Source: Nectonema munidae
Taxonomy: Eukaryota > Nematomorpha > Nectonematoida > Nectonematidae
Length of the DNA: 64,000 bases
Assembly: GCA_030549495.1 (NCBI GenBank)
Contig: JAUIRK010000894.1
Span: 1,550,001-1,614,000 of the forward strand
Direction of reading: 5' to 3'
Shown here in pieces: positions 36,301-51,300 of the stretch (position 1 is the first letter of the stretch; the number at the start of each line of letters is the position of its first letter). The position numbers and the translations under genes were made by a program. The notes under the pieces are model-generated. The model had not been told where the DNA came from. It ran no database searches and worked only from the letters and a program-made list of their open reading frames with translations.

Positions 36301-39300
36301 TATATTTAAAAATAAATTTATCACTATTTACTTAAAATTATTCTTTTTTAAATACTTTTTTTACACGAAAAAATATTCGATACTTGAGGGAACAATTTTT
36401 AACATCATACATGAAAAAAAAATTGATGTTTAAAATTTTTTGAAAATATCATTTTTATTTTTGTACACAATACAGTTTAGAATATATGCATCTTATTGAA
36501 CTGAATGAAGAGATACAGAAAATTTTTAATTTGGCTAAAGTGTATCAAGGTTGCTTTTATTTCCAAATAAATGATTGCATAATTCTTGGAAAACTTTTTA
36601 GTCTCTTGCCCGAAAATGGAAATCAGCTTGACACAAGAGATGTATGGGAGAATCTTATTATCGGGTGAAAAATTCAAGAGCAGCATAATACGCGATATAG
36701 TACCATACTTGAGTGTATATCATAATAAAAAAAAGGTAAAAAAAAAGCATTTTATTTTAACACAATTCAACAAGTAAACCCTAATACTGTTTATGAACTT
36801 ATAAAGCATAGTATTGTTTGATTTTTAAAAGAAACTACCCAAGATAAACTAGTTGTTTGCGCTCACCTAAAAAATTCAGAATAAGGGTTTGAACTGGGAT
36901 TTTTGCAAATCATTGGGCATTCGTAATATACTTTTTAGTAAGAGTATGCTTAAAATATTACAACGTATATACATTTTGGAATGACTGTATCATGGTGCTA
37001 AAACGGAGAAAATCATTACAATAAACTCACCATCCTCACAAGAAAGAAACTCATCCCCAAATACTTCATGAATACTGTGAAGTGTGTGATGCTCTACGAG
37101 ATTTGTGTCTTCATTGATTTGAATCGCGTTTGAACGTGATAGCTGTGTGGTGCACTTCTCAAAAACATTAAAGCTGATCTAGTTTGAAAAAAAGGAAAAA
37201 TGGCATAAATTTATTTCAAAAGCGTACTACCTCCTTCGAATGCTTCAAATCTTTATCGGAGGAAAGTTGAGGAAGACAGTTTTCTTTTTCCGATTCCAGT
37301 TGGGAGATCGTTCTCATCAAGTTTTTACATTGTATTTGATGATTTGTCTTCTCCCTTTTCAACTTTATTTCAAGATTGTCAAGCTAATGAAAACAATAAG
37401 CGCAATAAATAAAGTTTTGAATGACACAATGCCCCCAATTTTTATAAAGTTTCCTCAACGTTTCAACAAAATACAGAGCCAGAGCGTGCGGACGAGTGTT
37501 GAAAAATCGGTTGAAAAAATCGGAAAATCCTGTTTTGAAAATGCTCATCATAACCAAAAGCCGTATTAAAAACTGGTTTTTTAGATTGTAAATTTTTTTT
37601 ACCTATTTTTATCATTTTTATTTATTATATTGTTTTCTTTTTTTAATTTTCTTTTTTTACATATTTGAATTATTTTTTTATATTCTTTTTTTTTTTTCTT
37701 TTATTCAAAATGTCTTCCTTTAAATCTAAAATTTGGAATTATTTCACAAAATTTGGGAAAGAGTTTGCAACATGTAATATTTCCAAGAAAACTTTAAAGT
37801 GTTCTGGAGGAACGACCTCAAGCATGAAATCTTAAATTCAAAAATTCTAAAAATATTCGTCAAAATATTAAATCCAGTTTTTGTAAAATTGTATTAATTA
37901 CGAACAGCATAAGTGGTCACTATGTGTTGACTTCAAAATTGTTAACTTTTTGTTGGGACAACAATCTGGATACACAAAGTTTCCCTGTTTTTACTGTCTT
38001 TGGGATAGTAGAGATAAGAACAAGGCACTGGACACAAAAAGAATGGCCTCTGAGAGAAAATTCAATTGTGGGAAGCAAAAACATTATAAAGGAGCCGCTT
38101 GTTGAAAAGAAAAAGATTATTTTGCCTCGTCTCCATATTAAATTGGGTTTGATGAAGCAGTTTGTAAGATCATTGGACAAACAAGGAGGTTGCTTTAAGC
38201 ACATAATTAACTCAAACTCCCGTGTTAGCTTAGAAAAGTTGATGGCAGGAGTCTTTGACGGTCTCCAAATCAGAAAGCTAGTAAAAGATGATAAATTTGT
38301 GAGATCTATGAGCAAAATTGAATCAAATGCTTGGCAAAGCTATGTTGAAGTCATTAACAACTTCCTTGAAAACAATAAAGCTGAAAATCCAGAGCTTGTA
38401 GAAAAAATGCTGGTAAATTTCAAAACGCTTGGCGCAAATATGAGTGTAAAAATGCACTACTTACACAGCCACTTGGATAAATTCCCTGAAAATCTTGGGC
38501 AAATGGGCGAAGAGCAAGGGGAAAGATTTCATCAAGAAATAAAGACAATGGAAGAAGATATCAAGGTGGGTGGGACGAAAACATGATGGCGGATTATTGT
38601 TGGGGCTTACAGCGCGAAGAACCAAAAGAATTTCACAGAAAAAAAAGAAAGTCGAAGTATTTTTTTAAATAATTTTTTTATATAATGAATAAATAAATTT
38701 TTTTAATTTGAAAAAATAGGTGTCATTAAGTAAAAATTTAAAAAATTTGAAAATTAAATTATGTAAAGTTGCCTTGTGTAATCAATAGAAAAAATATCTT
38801 TATTAGCTAGATGTTTTAAATTCTATTGTGTTGTCAATAGTAAATGTATGCAAGAAAATTTAGCTAATAATATAATAAGTACGATATGCCACATCCTAGG
38901 TCTCACACAATGGTTAAAAGTATGGTAATTAAATTTTATGAAAAAAAAGTTTGAACTTTCTTCGTATTTTAAAAATCAAGTCAAAATGATGTTCGATATT
39001 TTTGTCTTTGGATGAATTTACACCCAAAATCGAAGAAACTTGACACTTAGTATATTTAATAATGAAAATTTTTAGTGTCTTGATATGGTTCAAATTTTTG
39101 GTTGTTAAGAAATTAAAGCAATTTTGGATTGTAAAATAAGATGAAACAGTCTTCTCCATGTGATTGAGTGTTTTTTTTGTTCTATTGAAAAGTTGCATCA
39201 ATAAAGCTTTATGTGTTATAGCATCTTCTGAAGTTTTTTATGATGAAGAATGGAATTTTTTGGAAAAACTTATTGCATCTTTGCAACCTTTGGAAACAGT

Positions 39301-42300
39301 TTTGAAACTTGTATGCTCTTGGAATGCAATTCTTCTTGAAACAGATATACTAATTAAGTTCTGCTTAAGAAAGTTAGAAGACAATCTTCTGACTTGAGAG
39401 AAAGACTTCTCAAAGACATTTTCCTAAGACATATATACAATTAACATCAATACTCAGCCAACTTTGAAGAATACAAAAAAGAAAGAACCAATGCCTCTGC
39501 ATTTTCTGAATTGTCTCGTCAAGGTGTAAAAAATTTCATTTTGACTTGTGTAATAAACTGTTTCCCATTGTAACAACTTGTGAAAATCCGATTGAAATAT
39601 CGAATTCTGGAGTAACTGAAACGTAAAACATCATTGAAGCTCTTTGTGTAAAAGAAATACTTGAAAAGTTCAATAAAGAAGTTAAAAAAACTTAAACTTC
39701 AAAGAAAGTAAATTTAAATTCAGAAAATTTAAATACAATAAGTTCAAGATTGTTCAACGTTTGAAGCAACTTTTAAAAAGTGTGAAAAACTCGATAAATT
39801 GAACACTGCGCTATGCTCAGCCAAACCAACACGCGTTGAAAGTGAAAGATCATTTTCTGTTGCTATTTTTTTTATTTCACCTATTCCCGCAAATTTATCA
39901 GATTATGTATTTATAAAAACTCGAAATGCTTTGTGTTTTTTAGGATGTCATTTTCAAAAAAACAAAATAAACAATTCTGAAAAAAGTTAAATACAAATTT
40001 GATTACTGATATCAAAATCAAATAAATGAATTGTTTTATATCCAAAAGTATACATCTTTAAATTATATAGTTTTCTATTTTTTCGAAAGAGGTTATCACT
40101 TACCTCTTTAACGAGTGTACGCTCAAAAAAAAGTTGACAAATTTTTAAAAAAAGTTTTGACTCTAATATTAAAAAATATTTAAATATGACAAAATCAAAA
40201 AAATTGCAAACAAACTTTGTGCAACTTGCGCAAACAGTGGCAAATGCATTATTATCATTGAACACAAGTAACATCTCCCTCATTTTCTCTTTTTCTTGAC
40301 TTCTATGTGAACATTTTATGATGTTGTGAGATAAAATGTTTCACAGCAATGTGATTAGTGCTTCATCATCAAAGCTAGGCTTTTTTCTAGTTCTACCAGA
40401 AAAAAATCTCCTTTTGTATTTGCAGTTTTCCATACAATTGGAGTGAATTTTTGTAAACAAGATATATGCATTCAAGGCTGAAATATCTAAAATGTTTCCA
40501 AACACAACCATTGGCCATCTGTTTGCTTTCCTTCCTATAGTGTAATTAGAACACATTTGGTCAAACGTATCAACTCAACCCTTTGTCTTGTTGTAATCTG
40601 AGTTCATTTCAAGAAGTTTTTTTTCCATTTTCTTGAATATTTAAATTATGTTGATAAGTGCTCTCTCTGTAAAGCAACACATTTATTTTTTTGAAATATA
40701 AGAAATGATAGTAAAATTATCTGTAAAACGAAAAATAGAAGTGAGGAAGTTTTTTGGGACAAGCAGAATTTACAGGAAGCAGAATGAAAGTTTTCTTTTT
40801 TTAATTGTTGAAATGGATGTCATTTTATGTTTGGAAAGAAGTTTCTCACTTAGTGCAAATGATGCAAAAAATTATCATAAGTAACGTTATGACCCTTCAA
40901 GCCTTTACACAAATCGAACACAACGTTTTTCCAATTTTAGTGTTCGGCTATTTTCGAAGATATGGCAAAATTTTCCAGACATAATGTGTTTCATTGTCAC
41001 AAAGAATCCAAAATTTTAATCTAGACTTGCTTGGCATATATTGTCGAAAAGGACATCTACCTTTGTAGCTTCTCAGATCCTCATCAATTGTAAGAAAATT
41101 TTTTTGGATTGAACAACTTTTGCAGAATTATTTCCCATTCTTCCCAAACATCTCTGACAGGAGCAAACTTGTCTAATTTCTTTCCTTCAGAACAACTTTC
41201 AGAAAAACTTGAAGAATCGGTGTATATAAAAGTGTTTTTTCAGACATCTTAATTATATATTTGAAAGATTACAAAACAAGCATTAATTCCAAAAATGTAT
41301 GATTTCTAGAAACAATAAAAACTCAATAAAAGTAATAATAACATGCATAAGAATATATCTCTGATCTAAGCAATAATCAAAACTTTACTAAAGTAATTCG
41401 AATAGTTTATAACTTTTAAAGCCATGGATTTTTTTTATATCTTTTAAAGCTTATAGTTATATTTAAAAAATGCAAAAAATTCCGTGCCAAAATAAGATTT
41501 TTTTTTTAAAAAAAGTTGCAGTTTTATTTTTTGGGGGGTCCAAATGGACATAAAGAGGGCACTAGGGTTAAGTAAAGCCGGTTTTAAAGTTGAACGTTAT
41601 TTTTCAACCCTAGAGGGGACAGATCGCCCTTCTATCCTGAAAAAATATCTGCCCTGCCCCCTTGGAAATTTTTTCTGGCCCCTATGTCAGATTTCTGACT
41701 AGGCCACTGGCCCACACCCACAGTTTAATTATACAAAGTGCCACCACCCATATCTCTACACAAATTCATATAAAAATCTTTTAAATAAAAAAAATACTGC
41801 ATCAGATAATGACACTCGATCGTATATGTTTCAGAGCATGCTGGATACGACATTTACAAGTTTAGGGTTCAAATCCCAATCGAAGCCAATTATTTTCAGG
41901 AAATTGTGTCTAATAAGGCTAAAAAAAGTCTTAGGGAATCTAAGAGTCAAGAATTATCAGCTTTGCTAATTTTTAGGTCTTTTTCATAACAAAAATTATA
42001 AAACTTAAGTCCTAATACTCGACTACCCACCAATCCCACACCATCATTATCTCATTTTTTTTATCTAAATCCGACTGTTATATCATTTTTACTTTAAGTG
42101 CGTCTTCTTATTTTTAGTACGTAAGATTTTAAAACTAATTTTTGTTTTATTTTTTAATTATTATTATTTAGTTTTTTTTCATAATTAGGAGTTTTTATCT
42201 AGTTATACTAATTTTAATTTTTTTTTATAGTTTTCATTTATTTAATTTACTTATTGTAAACTATAAATAGTAGTTAAAAAATTAAAATTGGTAAGATAAA

Positions 42301-45300
42301 AAGTCATAAAAAATAATAATCTCTTTTCGTTAAAAAAAGAATGAAAATAAGATTACAGTGGTTGTGTAGGGGGTTGAATGGATGAATGTAAGTCGTATTG
42401 AACGAACGTGTGTTCTAAAATTCGATTTCAAATCCCATCAAAAAGATTTGATTGCATTAAATCTAAAAACTATGAATACTACATAATTTAGATTTTAGAG
42501 ACTCTGATGAGAAGTTAGCATCGCATTCGCGTGGTTGTATTTATATAGGCAGGAAATTACTTGAAGCTGTTTGCTTTATCTGAGATCATATGGGTTTTAT
42601 AAGGAAGCATGCCAGAGTTTTTCAAAAATCCAAAAAATTAAAACACTAATTTTGCTAGATTAAAATTTTTTACAAACAGTTTATAATAAAAATTGAATTT
42701 TCACAAGAATATTTTAGCAAAAATAATAAAATTTATAATAATGCTGAATAATTATAATCCAAAATGTTTTTTATTTGAATTTTTGGTACATTCCAAAATG
42801 CATTTTTTACGATATTAAGCATTAGGCCATATTTTCCGAAAATTTCGATACTGAGCATTGCTTCATAATTTTGGATATTGCAAATAGACCTGATCAAAGT
42901 CCGGTATTCATAATAGATCAGAACTCGACTAGACCGTATATATTTTGAACCGGCCTATAATATCTACGGATCAGATCGGGCCAAACTGAACCGCTAGGAT
43001 CGGTTTTAACCAGTTCTGAAATGGAGCGTGTACACTGTACAGTTCTAATTCCAGACATACACTTTTTAAGCTTTTTCTCAAAATCACCTTTACTCTGCTT
43101 TCAAAATAATAAATTCATACTTTTATTACACTATATGTATACAGTGAAGTTTCTTGATACGAACACCTCATTATTCCGGCCATACCAAAAATAAGAACAA
43201 TCTATTATGATTAATTTTTTTGGGTGCGTATCAATTTTTAAACATTCATTTCTTCAGCCAAAACACTTCTCTAATAAGGAGATTAATGTCAGTCCAAAGC
43301 GTGTAGTACGCATCATTGAAGTTTTAATGGAAGAGAGCTTTCAGTTCGCACTACAAAATTCGTTCCAATTATTCTCATGTGATTACGGTATTCGCTTGAA
43401 GGCGTTTAGGAATCTATTATTCGGAAAATAGGCAACACATGGTTTTTCCGCTTAATCCATCTCTAATTCAATCGGAAGGTGCTCACACCATCCGATTGGC
43501 GAATAGAGTCGCAGGTGTGCGCAAACTACAAACACACACGCCATTTTAGAAGTTGAACATTTTTATTTGAAAATATTTCTGAGAAAACACTTCAAAACTT
43601 CAGCTTCAAAAGCTTGAAAGTTCTTTTATTTTTAATCATTAAAAAAATGTCTCTACGACAATTGGATGATTGTGACAATTCGTTGAACATGTTTTTAATT
43701 TTATAACTCCACTCAAACTAACTTTTAACATTAATCATAAAAGTAACTGCAACACTAACTCTAACATTAATGCTAACACAAATTCAACGAATTTTCGCAT
43801 TCACCCAAATGCCACATTCGACCAATAGTCTTTTGACTGATTGTTGTCAACTCTTTAAAATCACGAGAAAACAGTGTTGGATAATAATTGGTAAATATAT
43901 TTTACCATAAGATAAGTAGTACATTCAAAGAGGCAAAAAGGATTTACTTTTTAAATTTTATATCCAGTTTGGGGGGTCTAATGTCAATATCTATGCAGTA
44001 TGTACGTATTCGTATGTATGAATGAGTGTGTGAATATACGCCAAGATGTTTTTGTGTAAGGAGCGCGTTAGAAAAAAAAGAAAAGTTTGTGTAAAAAATT
44101 TTACACTAAACCTAACAATAACTCTAATGCTAATTCCACACTAAGCATAACCCCTTTTAAAAATTGTACACATTAAGTCCCATTTAGAAATTGGTTGAGC
44201 TATTATATAGAGTTTTCAACTATTATGAAAATTAGGGAAAAATTGGAATAGTCAAAATCAGTCCTAGAGTGCACTTCAGTGTGGTCTAAAGTTGAAAATG
44301 ATTGCCCCATCTCTGGTCTAAAAGTTTTAGGGGGAAAACTTATTAACCCGTTAACGCCCATGTCGACTATAGTCGACTTTACAAAAATAAAATCGTCTGC
44401 GTTTATCAAAGCTCTTTAATACAAATCTTCTGCTTTACATTAGATATCGTCTGATTTATTCTGGTCGTTAACGGGTTAATACGCCCAATCAACGAATTAA
44501 TACCAAAATATATTAGTATAAAACATATGTAACTATAAAAAACAAAAGTAATTTGCATGCGCAGCCTTTTCCTATTTCATTTCTATAATAATGTGCCCAA
44601 GGATAAGTCTTTCCACTAAAACGTTTAGAACTTATCCTTGACTGCGCTATAACGAAACTTTTTAACTTTGGGTGCGGGAATAGGAACTAGGCTGACAAAA
44701 AAAATACCTTTTTTTGAAGGAAGCTACACTTCTTTTGAAATTCGTCACTTCGATCCGCACAAGATGATTTGTCTAGGCCAGTTGATTTGCTCTGGTGACG
44801 CCTAACACCATTCCTCTCCTCCTTTTTCTTCATAAGCTTGATATCTCTCAACTCCTTCTCGGATTCCATTTTGCACTGTGATTTGAAGTTTAGGTTTAGA
44901 AATTTTGGGAAAAAATTTTAAAAAAAAAAAACAAAAATAAATGATAAACGTTGAACCTTTGAAGGCCAGTGTGATAACAGTGTTTCGAGAAATGAAAATT
45001 ATCTGCTTTAAATATATAAAATTCCAATGAAAAAGAAAACTGGCGATTATCCTTCAAAATTCTACCTCTCAAAAGGTTAAAAGTGGTGATGCACGGAACT
45101 TATAATTGCTTAGATCAAGCGAAGAATACGAAGTTAGATTCCGATTTTTCAATTCGTCAAAATTTACAAGCGTGTTCTTGAAAATTTTTCAAAAAAAATT
45201 AGCCAACAACAAGATGGGAAATGTGGAATGAGTGACGTCGAATGAGATAATACAACTTAGTGGCGTGAGAATACAATTAATTGATACCACATGTTTATTA

Positions 45301-48300
45301 ACTGACTTTTCTTTACGCGTTACTTTTTTTCAAGCGTGAATTTCTTCAAAAATAACTACTTGCTATACGTACATTATTTTTACACTTATTCTTTTTTACT
45401 TCTAAATACGGTATATAAACATTTAAAACTGATTTTAACTATATTAATTAAACAGAAGAGCAGCTTAAGAGTTCATTAATCGTATAAACACCAAAAATTA
45501 ACATAGAAAGGATTCTTAGGGAAATGAAAAAATGAAATTTAAAAATAAGGGGTGAACAAAATAGGGAATTTTTGGAAATGTAAAATTAGGTAGTCTTTTT
45601 TATATGTGTTTTCATAGTTTCAACAAGGGCTGGACCCTAGATTGCTGGGAAAGTAGCCGAAAAAGCGATTTTACTATTATTTATTACCTACTACAAGAAT
45701 AAATGATGCCAATCAAAGAAAGAAGAATTCAGTATTTTGAAATATTGTTTTCTTTTTATCTAAAATCCATCAAAAATAAAGATATAAGAGAATAATGACA
45801 TTTTTACAAACTTTTCAAGGTTGCATAATAGTTGTTTCTTTTAGTTTTAATTAGCTCTAATCCATTTTAGTTTGAATCCATTGGAAATTCGTGTCATAAA
45901 AGAGTATTTTTGAAACAATTCCATAGCTGTCAATAGTTGTTGCATATAGGCAAGGATATGGAGGAAACGAAAAAGAGGTCAACAAATGGTATACTTACGC
46001 TGATGGACAACATAGATATCATGGCGCGTATAAATGGCGGGCGTAGCGAAAAGGAGCAAAAAGATGAAACAAGCTCACTACTTTTTGGATGTCCTTCTCT
46101 TCCGCTTCTAACCTCTGCATGACTTTGCTGACTCTCACCAGTTTTTGACGCAGAGTCTTCACCAACTCCGTAACACTTGTCGCACTTTCGCCAGGAGAAG
46201 CATTTTTGTTAAGAGAAGTGTCAGCAGCGCCCGGCTCCTTGAAATGAAGATATCTATCTTCTTTCACATTGTTTGCGTGGCTGAATAACTCCTCCTTTGA
46301 GAGTAGTGGAGGCAATCTATTATCTTCACTATTCTTAAATACAAGTTGATTGAAATGACAAAGGGCATATAATATGATGCATCTTATATGTTGAACATGT
46401 TTGTTAGTTAATTAGGCGGATACTTACAAATTAATTAATTCATTTATTTAATTAGTTAAAAATAATAATCAGTTTAGTAAGGAATTTAAGATCGCCATTC
46501 CAAGACTATGCAGTGACAAAATGTAATTTAAGGTTTGTGTATAATTTTAAATAACAATTAAAATTCATTTTTAAATGGAAAAAAAATCCAATTTTTTAGC
46601 TTATAGAAATGTCTATTTAACATGAAAGCGTCTAAAATGGAAGTTTTGAAGAAGAATTTATGTCGATAAGCGTATAACATATGGTTCAGGATAAATTGAC
46701 CGCGATCATTGCGGTCGGTATATTCATCATAACGATTTTTGTGTTTAAATTTTTTTTATAAATATTTTTTTTTAATCGTCCATAGCTGGGATGACAATGG
46801 AGAATCGAATCCAAGCAAACTGAAACGAGACCCTACGCCGCCAACAATCAGCCATCTGCCGAAACTCAATTCCATTTTAACTTAGCGAATACATATGTTT
46901 ACACTTATAAAAGCTTGATATTTCTCCTAAAAAAAATTTTGATTTAATGATTTTTAGGTATTATTGATTATGTTATTTCATTATCTTTGTATAAAGAAAA
47001 AAAAGTTAATCACGCAGTTTTATATTTATTAAAAAAATGATCATGATCAAAATAGTTTCAAAGAAATATTAATCACTTTCGGGTTGTTTTTATTGAATTA
47101 AAAGGGTTGAATTTCCTAGAACGAATATCTTCAATAATTGTATTCGGTGTAAATTATGAATATAACTCTAGCGTTATATTTGTGCTCATCAGGCGCATCG
47201 TGGTGTGCATTTGATGGACATTATATTTCAAATTAATTAATATACTATATGGTGATTATTATTACATCATTTTTCAGACATGTGTTGAAAAATGTATGGA
47301 TTTTTTCTTCACTTTTCTTGAATTTCAATTGTGTCAAATAAAAGTGTTGTTGCTATTGCAGGAACTACAGGAAATATTTTTAAATGATAGAATTATTTAC
47401 CAAATGTGTTTTCAAACTTCAAATTTCGAAAACTCCGCGGTTTTTTTGATATAATAATATTGGAGGAAAGAGATGAATTGAAAACTACGTCCGATTTGTG
47501 ATGTAGTTCGTGAAAAAGGGAAACTGTGATCGCGGAAATAATTCACGGAATAGTTAAAGAAATTCCATTTAGAAAGACGGCGATCCTTCTATGATTTCTC
47601 AAAAAACTTGAAAATGAAAATGACATATCATCTATTTTTTGCCAAAAGAAGAGATTTTTCTAAAAAAAAAGTTAGAAAGCATGACGATGAAAGACGAATT
47701 CTTACTTTCAGAGCTCTAAGTGTGTTCATGAATAATAGTAATGATGATGTAATTGGACATTGTATTTCCTCCAGAAATCAAAATGAAAAGATAGAGATTA
47801 AGAGTAGATTGAAGAGTAGAAGACATTGGTGTTATTTGGAAAAAGAGCCTGATATGTTTTCAATTATCGAAGTAAAACACGAAACTTTCCAAAAGGCTGA
47901 TGATTTAGTAGAGACACTAATTTGTGATTTGAATGCAGATAAGATGATACATAATATATTCAAAGCATGTCATTCTCAAGATGACACTATTTGAAAAAAT
48001 GAACCTTCATCCCGTACTTTTGCTCCATCATCACAATTGAGCGAAGAGCAAAAAAGAACAACAAGAGATCTGAAGAATTAGAAGAAAGAAATCCTAATGA
48101 AATCAGATCATACTTTGCTAGGAAGACAGTTAGATATCCAAGAGAAATAAGAAATAAAAATAATTTGAGTTTCAATGATGACCTATTTAAAAATTTTGTT
48201 GCTGTTCTCTTCTTTGCGGGTTATCATAAACTTCCATACTTGCCTACGCATTGGAAATGTTTGGAAGATGTAATACCCACTTCAATTTCAAGTGTATATT

Positions 48301-51300
48301 CAAGAAACTATTTTGAAAATATTAAATCTTGTATACATCTTGCTTTTCATCTTGTTAGCAAAATTTGAAACAAGTTGGTTTTCTGACGTTTATTAGTAAA
48401 TTGATGAGAAGATAACTTATAGAGAGTGACATTTTGCAAATCAAACCATAAGGACGTAGACAGTATGCTTTAAGTATAAAAAATCTCTTGATATCTGGAA
48501 AAATAGACTTTCCATATCATGTGCTGTGATATTGTGGTGTTATGGCTATTACAGGAACGTTTTTTAAATGATAGAATTATTTGCAAATGTGTTTTCAAAC
48601 TCCAAATTTCGAAAACTCCGCAGTTTTTTGATAATTGGTTTATCTATAACTTGTAGAGCAAAAAAAGGCATGCCTCAATAGAGGAAGCGTTTGTATCGCT
48701 TGAAATCAAGGTACAGGAATCATTGTAGTACGATGATTACAAAATTCTGTCTTTTAAGTCAAGTCGAGCGCCAGACCTTATCGAAAAAAACAACATATTC
48801 AACTTCCACAACCATTTTGATAAAAGAATATAATGAATGCATGGGTGTTGAAGAGCTGCTAAATACATGGATAGCAAACTATACACATTTTTCCAATTCA
48901 CCGTCCATACAGTTAACAGCTTCCTTCATGTTGTATAAAATATCAACTGATTCCAAAACAACGATTTATTGCCGGCCGAAAGAAACGCAATTCATTCATA
49001 TGTTAGGAGGAAAACACATCATTTTTTATTTACCTAAAAAATCCAACGGAAAAAGTTAATGCATCAGTGGATTAAAGTGAGAGATTTGATTGGTCAGTAC
49101 ACACTCCAAATGCATGTCCGGAGTAATACCATGTGCTCTAAAAAATTGTCCACCTTGTCAAATATTTCTTTGGGTGTTGTTCTACTGATAACAGTTTCCG
49201 CAAAAACAAATTTGTCTACCAAGCGCTTGTCATATACATATTGTACTTAAACGCAATGCTGAGTTAAGTTTCAGATTTTTTTTCTCAACTCAACCTTAAT
49301 TCCTAAAATGGCTGATGTTGTTTAAATAAAAGCATTTTTTTCTATTTTATCCTTTCCTGATACCTAAAGTAATATTAATTTTTTAGAAATTTTTTATTTT
49401 TATTCTATTCACTTTTTTTTTGTTGTTTGAAATTTTTAATGAGTTTTCCAGTTTTTCACTCAAAAAATTTCTTGCTTGCCAGAAAATTTTCTCAATCTAA
49501 CAACAGGAAAATTAAAAACTACCTGAAAAAAAAATTTCCTAGTATATATAAATTTGAACTGACAAATAAAGCTTCAATAAAATCTAGATATAACTTATAC
49601 GCTGAAGAACTCGTCAACAAATTCTCAATTTTTCACTTAAACATTCGAAGTCTTCCTAACAAGATGGAGGAAGTCAATACTTTAATCTCAAAACTTAATG
49701 CATCAATCTTTTCCCTCTCTGAAACATGGCTATCGGAAACTGATTCTCTTACTTATTCTAATAACTACATAACTTACCGTAAAGATCGAGTGAAATCAAG
49801 AGGTGGTGGCGTAATATGTTATATAAAAAAAATATTGTCAGTGAAGAAATAAAAACAGACCTAAATGAAACTCTCTTTTTGAAAATCAATTCCTGTAACA
49901 TGTCCTTTCTTCTTGTTGTATGCTACCGCTCTCCTAACCAAACTTGTTATTTTGAACGTCTAAACGAAACTCTACAACGCTCAACTTTAAGAATATATTT
50001 ATAATCGGGGATCTCAATTATAAAACCGTGCTATCCAACAAAGAAAGGCCCAACTTCTTCCGTCTTAAAGATGAATTTAACCTCAAACAGCTCATCAGAT
50101 GCAACATCTTTTTTAAAGTTGGTTACAAATCCAAACTCGACCTTATTCTTACCAATATGAACAATCAAGTCAGTTGTACAAAGGTCTTCACACATCCCCT
50201 CTCAGATCACTCAATCATACTTTCTTGCCTCAAATCTTTGGATAAACATGGCAAAAAATTTATTCTGAAAAGAAATTTCGACAACTATTCTCCACAATCA
50301 ATGATACATAACTTCTCATTTCATCATATACATCAATCACCCCAAGTCTTGTTTACCTCATTCGATGATATTTCCACCTGGATTTTTGACATATATAATA
50401 TTCTATGCCACTAAAAGCACTCAAAGTTAAAGATCATGAACCTCCATGGATAACTCATAGAATTAAATCACTAATAAAAAAACGTAATGCTCTTTTTGAA
50501 ACTTTCATTTCATCTAAGAAATTTCAAGACTTCAAGAAGTTCCAAACCTTACAGCAATAAATTGGCGAACATAATTAAGGCATCAAAACACAATTATCTC
50601 AAAAATAAACTCCTCATACACACCCCAAACCAAAAAGAATTCTGGAAGTTTTTAAAGTACTCATGTGTTAATTTTTCCAAATCTAATGACACAAACAATA
50701 GTGAATACTTAATTCATAATGAAAAAATCACAAAAGATCTGGTGAAAAACAGTAACACATTCAACAAAGAATTTAATAATCTGATTTCAACACCTTCAGT
50801 AGGATCAATCCCAGCCTATACTCCAGGTCTTGCTGACCCCCCTTCTGGATTAACAACCACCTTCAAGTTTAATCTTATCTCCGCTGATGTAGTCAAACAG
50901 ATCATACTCTCATCCAAGCCCAATTCGTTTCCTTTTAACCCGTTGCCTATGAACGTCATAAAAGACTGTCAAATTTTCTTGACTCCTGTTCTAACACACT
51001 TCATAAATCTTACCTTCATTCACAACATGTTTCCTGCATCCTTGAAATTCTCAACTATTATACCTAAACATAAAAAAAGCTCCAAACGCCAAATAAAGAA
51101 CTATCGTCCCATATCTAATACTCCTGCAATCTCCAAAATTTTTGAAAAGGTCTACCTCTTCCAAATGACAGAACACATCTCCAAAAACTCCATTCTTTAC
51201 ACACATCAGTACAGCTTCCAAAAGAAAAAATCCTCTAGTGACTGCCTCGATTCAATCATCAACCTGGTGTTCTCAAAACTCAATACAAATTATTATGTTA

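Larger units (their letters stand above)
37600..39995 (+). mobile_element. Decayed hAT transposon with BED finger
   Basis: The ATG at 37710 opens a BED-finger remnant: KIWNYFTKFGKEFATCNISK and then KCSGGTTSSMKS, with one expected Cys and the His pair lost. The rest of the transposase reappears at 39164-39397 (DEEWNFLEKLIASLQPLETV). The C-terminal dimerisation region is at about 39800-39960 (ALCSAKPTRVESERSFSVA, then RNALCFLGCHFQK). The middle is replaced by a WDSR-type fragment. Many stops. Termini were not found. It lies in the large SAS-4 intron, antisense to the gene. Confidence 0.75.

Noticed and set aside
38929-39201. 90-codon minus-strand frame
   Set aside because: It lies antisense to the hAT region and has no motif; its apparent similarity to hAT text could not be sustained.
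47987-48175. Hydrophobic minus-strand frame resembling a membrane protein
   Set aside because: It is antisense to the piggyBac transposase remnant.
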